DNA of 64,000 bases from Ignelater luminosus (Eukaryota; Arthropoda; Insecta; Coleoptera; Elateridae). Below, piece by piece: positions 56,338 to 64,000 of the stretch. The stretch is from the NCBI GenBank assembly GCA_011009095.1, contig VTPC01090703.1, positions 250,696-314,695 of the forward strand, written 5' to 3'. The translations under genes and the position numbers were made by a program. The first letter of the stretch is position 1. Each line of letters begins with the position of its first letter. Under the pieces are notes generated by a model that did no database searches, had not been told where the DNA came from, and worked only from the letters and a program-made list of their open reading frames with translations.

Positions 56338-58803
56338 TTATTTTACTGAATTGTACAATCGATGATAAATGTTAGTTTTCCAAAATATCATAGCCTTTTC
56401 TATCATATCGTTTACATACATTTCATCATAATCAACTAAAACTACTGTAAGATTTTGACTGCTTTCAAAATTTCTATGACAAAATCGGAACCAACTGCAT
56501 CTGGAGAAGCTCCAATTATTGGATATTGTGGATGTAATAACAAAGCACAATTATCCGAACGAATCGACCATTTTTTCTCTAGTTCTTGAACAACTTCTTT
56601 TTCTAATCTTCTCCCTCTTTCCATAGCTTCATTATTTATCGACTTAGATGCTCCAATGATCTGTTCCACTAAAGTCCCATTCCCTGTCTTACAATCTGCA
56701 ATTTCGTAAAACCTCAATTCGTACCAGAGTTTTGATTCAGATTGTGATCGTGTAATTTTGGCAATTTCAGCACAACCTTCAACAAACATTTCATTTTTAG
56801 CAAATGAAATAAAATCATCAGCTGAACTTTGTCCAGTTTTAATGAATTTTAGCATGATTTGGTGCAAAGAATAATCTTTATATGATTTTAATGGGAAACA
56901 GTGTGGAGAGAGCTGTGTATTACACTGTCTCTTTTTCAATTCTTCTACGACATTTTTGAAGAAAATGTCACTATTCAAAAGGTCGTACGTCTTGACTGGC
57001 TTTTTTATGTCTGTTACTCTTAAGAATTTTAAATTTGTCCCAACTTGGGATAATGTAGCCTTCTTCCAATAACACACGGTCGCAGTTGGTTCGGGTTCTT
57101 CGCTGCGTCGATGAAGCCACATGAGGAATGCGACAGCATGTTTACATCCACCTGTAATTATTATCATTAATTTTTTGGTATTAATTTATTTGATATAATA
57201 ATAATATAATAATAAATGACAACTGAATCAAAAATGTTATTTGTGCATAATTTTATTTTAATGATTCAAAACTTTATACTATACGTTTCAGTTTCATTTT
57301 CTATAATTTTGAAACTTTTAAGTAATTTTGTAAATGCTGAATTAAAGTATTTTTAAGTAAAACCTTCTAAAACGGAAACAGGTGGGACTATGCAAACTTT
57401 CCGCTTTGTTAGGTTTAATTAAAAAACAGACATTTGCACTAAAATACCAAAACAAAATGATAAAACTAGACAAATCTATTATTAGACAGGTACACATGTT
57501 ACATGTTATGCCATATAACATACATAGAAAATAGATAAAAACAGAACTACCCCTGTATTTAGTAGTTATAATAAAAATTTCCGAAAAGAAATTCCAAAGT
57601 CAAAGCAATTTTTCTGGGAACAATCACTGTCAGGTAATTAGGACTCTCCTTGGCTTAAACAATTTCCACTACATTGAAAATAATCCTCCTTAAAAAGGTT
57701 CTGAATGGTTGAGGGATTATAGATTTCTAGGTATAATTAAGTAATCTGCATTCTAACTGTACATTAACAAATTTAAATTCATAATTTTGTGAACAATGAG
57801 ACCGTAATTTTAGGGGTTTAGGACCTTCTTCGGCTTCAACAATTTCCAATAATTGATAACAATCCTCCTTCTTAAGAGGGTTCTAAATAGTTGAGGGATT
57901 ATAGACTTCTAGGTATAATTAAGTAATCTGCATTCTAACTGTACATTAACAAATTTAAATTCATAATTTTGTGAACAATGGGACCGTAATTTTAGGTGTT
58001 TAGGACCTTCTTGGGCTTCAACAATTTCCAATAATAGATAATAATCCTCCTTAAGAAGGTTTTTGAAGAAACGATGAAGTACAAATTTCTAGATAAAGAC
58101 CGTAAATGTGCATTCCGCATTCACAGATTTAAATTCATAATTTTGTGCACGTTGGGACCGTAATTTAGACTCTCCGTTTCCACGTTATGAAGGTTTCCGC
58201 TTTCGTATGATATAAATGTATACATTCTGGCGGGATCACAAAATAATTCCGCTTTTTGGAGATTTCTGTTTCATGCAGGTTCCGCATTGACAGGTTTTAC
58301 TTATATGAAATCAGATATCCAATTAATAGTAGAAAAAAAATGGTGTATTAATTTGCTAATGAATATTACCTGCAGAGGCCGCACAGTCGTTGCACGAAGC
58401 TTTAACAATTTCTTCGTTTTTCTCATTGATTTTTACTTGTACCGAATATGGTTTACTACGAACTCGATGCTCTGAACATATTCGTGCTCTTACAGTGCAT
58501 ATAAAATTTTCTCTTTTTACTCCAACATAACCTACAGCAGCATCGCCATGATTGTCACGCTGAGATCTAAAACACTGATTGAAAAAAAAAAACATTACAC
58601 TAAAAGCACTGCTGAAACAGTACTTTATATTATGAATACAAAAACAAGCGCAGTGATAATACAAACACTTACCTCTGTGTTTTTACACCACTTGTTTCAG
58701 CTACGTTAAAAAATTCACTATTTGCGAAAAAGTCAGAAACCATTAACACGTGGACTTTCGGCAGATTGTCCGATCGTCCCTTTACGAACCCATCAGAACT
58801 CAT
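56338..58803 (-). pseudogene. ISL2EU partner gene: SWIM-like finger plus YqaJ nuclease, truncated
   Basis: Minus strand, three exons: 58803-58673 (MSSDGFVKGRSDNLPKVHVL), 58566-58370 (from SQRDNHGDAAVGYVGVKREN to SCNDCAASAG) and 57151 onwards (GCKHAVAFLMWLHRRSEEPE). Junction phases match. CNDC...GCKH across the exon 2/3 junction is a SWIM-like zinc-binding motif. Downstream, VEGCAEIAKITRSQSESKLW, ERGRRLEKEVVQELE and GASPDAVGSDFVIEI give the YqaJ/lambda-exonuclease fold with its PD core. After FVIEI the expected (E)xK-containing part is missing and the frame shifts to NLTVVLVDYDEMYVNDMIEK and FWKTNIYHRLYN, ending at 56338. The core lysine and following helices are therefore deleted, and the nuclease is dead. 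Convergent with the transposase gene, as in other ISL2EU elements. Confidence 0.75.
57600..58175. repeat. About 181-bp tandem repeat, three units
   Basis: Marker words recur at 57641 (ggactctccttggctt), 57821 (ggaccttcttcggcttc) and 58003 (ggaccttcttgggcttc). Each is followed by caatttcca, aatcctcctt, then taagtaatctgcattct and aattttgtgaacaatg. Spacing is 180 and 182 bp. The array lies in the second intron of the YqaJ-like gene. Confidence 0.8.
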
Positions 58804-59061
58804 TGTTACCTTTAAACAAGTCTAATTGGTTATGAAACCAAATTAAAACGCGGCTCCTATCTCGTATGCACTGACTCTCGATCGCCAAGATGCGTAATGA
58901 CGTCACAGCGGCTCTCCGTCAATCACAGCGTTCCGTCGGTCACGTGACAATATTTGAATATTTTTACGGTTTTCAACACTGTTTTTTTTTTGTTGAATGA
59001 TTAATTTGAGGTTATAAACTTTACGTTGAAACACAAAAAAGTTATAATAATTTTTTTCAGG
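58804..59061. promoter_or_regulatory. Right terminal region of the ISL2EU-type element
   Basis: Upstream of the nuclease start. The GC-richer part, about 58870-58960, contains cgcaatgacgtcacagc-like sequence (atgcgtaatgacgtcacagc). Read inverted, it resembles the left side at about 52540 (gctgtgacatcactgcgtac). These are probably the subterminal inverted repeats of the element. The exact end was not fixed. Confidence 0.5.
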
Positions 59062-62000
59062 AAGACCCAATTATGAAAAAAAGGCCAAGCTAAAGCAAAT
59101 TAAAGAAGCGACAGTTTATATTAACGACGAATTATTGGTAATTGAAAGGGAGAAACAAAAGCAGATTAGAAGAAAGACAAAGGAGGAAGCAGGAAATGGA
59201 AAGGATGTCAAAATAGGATACAACAAAGTTATCATAGACGGAGTGGAATGGAGATGGGACAAAGCAAAGGGGAAGTTAGAAAAAGCTCAGTCAAAAAACT
59301 AAAAGAGTATACCAAGGTGGGAAAAAAGAAGACGGAAAAGGCAATGTGTAGGGTTATGAGAAAAGCAAAAATAGATAAGGTGACAATATCAGAAAAAGAA
59401 AGAATAAGCAAAAATAGTTATTTAAAGATAGGAATGTGGAATGTTCAAGGTAGTTATGAACCCGGAGCTTTAAAAAAATTAGTTAGAGAAATCATAAAAC
59501 ATAAGTTTGATTTGGCGGCCATTCAAGAGTCTAAAAAGAAAGGAAACGAAATAGTGGAAATTGACGACTATTTATTTTTGACCAGTGGAGCCAACAATAG
59601 AATGTTAGGGACGGGTTTCATCATAAGTAAAAATCTTAGTGGAGTTCAAACCCATTTCGGATAGAATGTGCTGCATAAGACTTAGAGGAAAATACGAGAA
59701 ACTAAGCTTCCTAAACGTTCACGCAACAATAGAACAAGCACAAAGAGAGGATAAGGAAGAATTCTATAATAGGTTTGATAAAAAATATGATGAAGTGCCT
59801 AAATATGATTTAAAAATAGTCCTGGGTGATGCCAACGCTAAGATTGGGAGAGAAGAGGTGTTTCAACCAGTTATAGGAAAATTTAGCAAACATATAGCAA
59901 CAAATGAAAATGGTTATATGTTAATTGATTTTGCAAGGGAAGGGATTAGAAAAAGCACTCATTCTCAGCAAAAAGACATCTATAAAGGAACTTGGAGATC
60001 TCCAGACTGTAAAACAGTCAATCAGATAGATCACGTGTTAATTGAAAAAGTTGAAGAGGAAAACATATTAAACATAAGAAGTTATAGAGGTCTAGATGCG
60101 AATTTAGACTATTGTATAGTTGGACTGAAAATAAAACAGTTAACACCCCAAATAAAAAATCAAAAAAGAAGGAAAGTTATAGATAAGGAGGGACGTAAAT
60201 TAAGTAGAAAAGAAGACAAACTGAAGTATGTAAATCATTTAAGCAGAAATTCAACAAATATGGAATATAGGGAAGATATTCAAAGTCACTGGAAGGCATT
60301 AAGAGAGGGGATGGAAAAAACGGTGATCGAATGTAGAAGCGAGAGAAGACGTTTTGAGGAAAACTAGTTTGACGAAGAGTGCAGGCAAGAAGTGGAAAAA
60401 AGATTAAAATTGAGATTGACTATGCTACACAAAGAAACGAACATAGCAAAGGAAGCATACATAAATCAAAGAACTAAAACCAAAAGGATTTTGAAAGAGA
60501 AGAAAAGAAAATTTAATGAGAAGATAATAAACGAAATAGAGGGAAATTATAAAAACAAAGTGATACGAAATCTATTCCAAAGGAGAAGAAAAGAAAAGAA
60601 AGGCCATCAAACAAGGACAGTATTATACAAAAATAAAGACGAAGAATTGGTAGGAAGTGAGAATGAAATAGCAAGAGTATGGAAGGTTTATTTTGAAGAA
60701 TTGTTAAACGGCGAGGAAGAGCAGAGAGAGGGATACGGAGAATTTGATGAAGAACTTCGTGAAGAACCAACACCAGAACATGTAACTTCACCACCAAGTC
60801 TGGGAGAAGTGAAAGAGATAATAAAAAAATCTAAAAAGCAATAAGAGTCCTGGAAAGATGGAGTAATTGCAGAGATTATTAAATATGGAGGTGATGAGCT
60901 AATAAAATACATGCATAATCCATTGGACAAAAATTGGGTGCAAGAACAAATACCGCAGGAATGGAAAGAGGCAATATTACACCCACTGTTCAAGCAAGGA
61001 GATAGAGCAAATTGCTTTCCTTAATGTTGCTTATAAAATCCTAGCAATGTGCATAAAAAATAAGCTAACTGAAGAAGTGGATGGCGAAATAGGAGAGTAT
61101 CAATGTGGCTCAGAAAGAAACAATGGTACTCTTCATAGACTTCAAGCAAGCTTATGATAAAGTAAAGAGAGAACAACTATTTAAAGCTCTGTCAGCCCTA
61201 AATGTAAATAGGAAGTTGATAAGCCTAGTTAAGCTAACTTTAACTGAGCTCGTGAATATGTAGTGTAAAAGGACAGGGGGTAACATCAGGAATGTTCACA
61301 GTGAAGGAGGGGCTCAGACAAGGAGATCCATTGTCACCGGTCTTGTTCAATGTTGCTTTGGAAAAGGTAGCAAGGGAAGCCAATATAAATAGATCCGGCA
61401 TAATATACCACAAGCGCCACCAATGTCTGACTTTTGCAGATGACTTAGTTACTTATTTTAACAAGAAGTAGGCAAGAACTTCAGAATGTGTTCGCTAGGC
61501 TGGCACTTGAAGCCACAAAGATGGGTTTAGAGATAAATCAAGACAAGATAAAATTTATAGCATGGGCTGATCATGAGTTTGAAAGAAATAAAGGAATTGA
61601 AATAACAATAGAAGTTGGGAAGAAGTATAACTTTGATGAAGTCGAGTCGTTCAAATATCTAGAAACAGTTTTTACTAGAAAACCAGGGATACAAGATGAA
61701 GTAAACGTAAGATTAATGGCAGGTAATCGATGTGTTGGTACATTAAACAGAGTGCTTAAAAATAAATCAATATCAAAAGGGCTTAAAGTTTGTATGTATA
61801 AATCGGTAATCAGGCCAATAGTTGTGGGAGTGAAGTGTGGACAATGGGAATGAGAGAACAAAATAAACTGTGTGTGTGGGAAAGTGCTGAGGATGATTTT
61901 TGGAGGAAAAAAAGTGGAAGACAGATGGATATGGAGATCGAACTATGAGCTAACAGAGTTATATGGTGAACATAACATTATAGAGGTAGTGAAAGCGCAG

Positions 62001-62420
62001 AGATAGAGATGCTTGGGTCATACAATGAGAATGCACTGCTTGGAAGCAGAGTGGGTGGTAAAAAGAGACATGGGATGTTAGAATACAATAAAATATTATA
62101 CAGTTGGCAGGTATGCAACCTTGGTAACTAGTAGTAGTTGTTTATGTTGTTTATATACAAAATGAAGTTACATTAAAGTTGAAGAAAAACATATTTATTC
62201 TTTTTATTATCTAACAGTAAAACTGAAATATTAAAATAAAGTGTTTTACACTTTTACCGCCTTTTTATTATATTATGGGAAACCAAAATTAAGATGGAAA
62301 GAAGAAGTACACTCAGATATAAGAGAAGACGGGGAACAAAAACAAATGTAGAAAAATTGTGAAGCAAGCCATGGGCCTGCTAGGCCTGTAGAGCTAACAT
62401 GTATATACTTCCTTATGAGT
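59062..62420 (+). pseudogene. Non-LTR retrotransposon (APE endonuclease plus RT), broken
   Basis: Plus-strand pieces in order. An ORF1-like leader reads RPNYEKKAKLKQIKEATVYI and KIGYNKVIIDGVEWRWD (59062-59302). The AP-type endonuclease reads LKIGMWNVQGSYEPGALKKL, AAIQESKKKG, VLGDANAKIG, IDFAREGIRKSTH, GTWRSPDCKTVNQIDHVLIE and LDANLDYCIV (59430-60160). Reverse transcriptase blocks are EWKEAILHPLFKQGDR, VLFIDFKQAYDKVKREQL, EGLRQGDPLSPVLFNVAL and QCLTFADDLV (60960-61450). The C terminus has FGGKKVEDRW, KPKLRWKEEVHSD and GPARPVEL (to about 62400). The FADD active site is readable, but several frameshifts and stops break the ORF. A foreign piece of about 190 bp sits near 62088-62272. The type matches the insect elements often mis-annotated as craniofacial development protein 2. 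I cannot assign the clade. Confidence 0.8.
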
Positions 62421-62868
62421 TTATTATTGATCTTAATATGAGACCGGTTTCGGAATAAAGGCCACCTTCAGTGATATACATCTACTTAAAGTTAGAGCCA
62501 AGAGGCATTATTAGGTTCATTGTATGTTAGCTCATGAAGTGTTTGTTTTGCTGCCAAGACTTGATTGCCCGCACGTTTGTATGTGAGAACGTTGGTGTTA
62601 TTATTTCTAAATGTTGCTTTCAACTCTTTGTTTTTGTGTACCTATTGAAATTTCTCTGTTGAAATCTGATTTAATGGTAAGGTATCAATGGTTAAATGAG
62701 TTTTCAAAACAAATCAGGTAACGTAACAAAACTAAAAAACAAGAATCAAAAAGATCCTAATTGAAAAATCCGATTGTTGGGTTTAAATCAGACACTGAAG
62801 GATATATCAAATGCTAAATCTATTTCGTCATTTACATAGAGTAATATAATTTTGCAGACTATCTTACA
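62421..62868. other. Spacer with a repeat word, and 3' flank of the next gene
   Basis: At about 62440-62480 gagaccggtttcgg and gccaccttcagtgatat form a motif common in dispersed insect repeats. No coding sequence recognised before the minus-strand gene. Confidence 0.35.
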
Positions 62869-63758
62869 TTAATGTTTACCTAAAGCTTTCATAGCATACT
62901 GTACTAAATAGCTTACTATTAGTATTAATAACATTAAAAGAAACATATGTATTAGAACAATACATCGTTGGAAAATAAGGCTTGAAAGAGGTTGCTGCAA
63001 GTTTTGATCATCAGTAGAAGGTGGCGGAAAAGGTGGATGATCTATAGCAAGTTCTGGAGTGTTTTCTGATTGGTTTTGTGATGGAACCATGACTGTAAAT
63101 CAGAAGAAAAAAACTAGTTTTGGCATTTTTAAATTATCTATTAATAATTTATATGAAAATACCATATATTAATAGAGATAGTAAATATGTGCGTTTAGTT
63201 CCGTCCAATGGAAAGCCATTTTTCATCCTGGGTGAATTGTTTTCGAATCGAGATTGAGAATTAGTACCTGTAAAAAACATAAAAAGATATAATCTTACAA
63301 TTATTATGTAAGTTGATAAAGTTTCTAAAGTTAACGTCTAAGAAACAATCTTACGCAACTGGAATTTATAAGTGATTTCATAAATCATGCAGTTTTATTA
63401 TAATTTCTCCTAAGCCTTCTTTTTTACAAGAAATTTAAGTTCAACTTAAAACTATGATCTTTCAACATTCTCTTTAATGGATCGCATACTATTAAGGCAA
63501 TACATAGGGCGTTAGTTTCTCAAACATCCTGTACATATAAGACCTGTACCTAGCTAATATTTTAGATAGGCAGTGGTTGGATTCGATTTGTTATTAAAAA
63601 AGAAAAGATTTAACAGTTTTTTAAAATAAAATTTTCGTATGTTTCTACACGAAAAAGTAGAAACCTACTTAAGATTTGCAAAAAATCTAAAAAAATTACA
63701 AAAAGTAATTACCTTGTTGGTTTGTCTTAAAACTACTTCTTTGTGCGGAATCAGACAT
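62869..63758 (-). CDS. Small membrane protein, three exons, unknown
   Basis: Exons on the minus strand are 63758-63713 (MSDSAQRSSFKTNQQ), 63267-63163 (TNSQSRFENNSPRMKNG to YLLSLLIY) and 63092-62869. Junction phases match (G|GT, G|TC), with GTAATT and GTATTT donors and ACAG acceptors, giving 124 residues. The N-terminal 100 residues are polar and low-complexity with a proline run (HPPFPPPSTDD). A single strong hydrophobic segment (RCIVLIHMFLLMLLILIVSY) near the C terminus is followed by LVQYAMKALGKH. This is the layout of a tail-anchored or type II single-pass protein, with its bulk probably in the cytosol. I do not recognise a family. The second donor is the weakest part of the model. Confidence 0.55.
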
Positions 63759-64000
63759 TCTAAATAATCTTGTATACACAATATGTAGTTATAAAATCAA
63801 ATCTAAATAAAATTTTTACATAAAACTAGAAACCGACAACACAAACATAAAATTATATTCCTAAAAGAATTTTCACAAAGTTTGATACAGGGATGATAAC
63901 ATATCGTTGTTTTTGCCCAAAAACTGGTACAAGTTTATTTGACGAAATGTTTATAGAGGGAAAATACAGAACCGCAATCAGTATATTTCTTCTTGCATCT
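63759..64000. other. Upstream flank of the small membrane-protein gene
   Basis: Likely 5'UTR and promoter of the minus-strand gene starting at 63758. No other feature seen before the window ends. Confidence 0.4.

Noticed and set aside
1-64000. CRISPR arrays, rRNA or tRNA genes.
   Set aside because: None seen. The regular repeats present are tandem satellites or palindromic transposons without spacer structure, and no tRNA-like cloverleaf was recognised.

Overview
The window is AT-rich nuclear DNA from an arthropod, most likely an insect. Genes are split by introns with ordinary GT-AG signals. They include insect-type homologues (a lava-lamp-like golgin, an elevenin-like neuropeptide, Skp1, a mitochondrial ornithine carrier), and the gaps are full of insect transposable elements. 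A beetle or hemipteran-like genome would fit, but nothing here fixes the order. There is one 400-base run of N (27946-28345).

Layout. 670-2155: broken hAT transposase, minus strand. 3461-17782: eight exons of a giant coiled-coil golgin on the minus strand, all with matching splice phases. Its 3' end is not in the window. Its introns hold hairpin transposons and a decayed plus-strand ORF of an uncharacterised family. 17783-18460 is a divergent promoter region leading to a mitochondrial ornithine carrier (18461-22260), which has two alternative last exons. 22261-28345 is repeat-rich: a double-hairpin MITE, a LINE relic and an internally deleted mariner. 29172-30115 is a four-exon neuropeptide precursor of elevenin type. 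31320-36688 holds an uncharacterised ORF family in pieces, split by a Copia fossil that itself carries a 1.5-kb foldback element. 41984-42472 is an intact Skp1 gene with a 5'UTR intron. 44341-47530 holds short tandem repeats, a Tc1 relic and a MITE. 48999-50348 and 62869-63758 are two small, spliced, single-pass membrane-protein genes that I do not recognise. 52592-62420 is a nest of elements: an apparently intact DD41D mariner lies inside the first intron of the THAP/DDE transposase gene of an ISL2EU-type transposon. That transposon also carries a partner YqaJ-like nuclease gene, and it seems to lie within or against a broken LINE.

The host genes do not form a pathway or operon. What links much of the window is transposon biology. 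Several unrelated-looking foldback elements have TA target duplications and long arms. Two of them keep tiny scraps of a Tc1/mariner catalytic core in their loops, so they look like hollowed-out mariner elements. The most interesting host-gene point is the pair of mutually exclusive terminal exons of the ornithine carrier.
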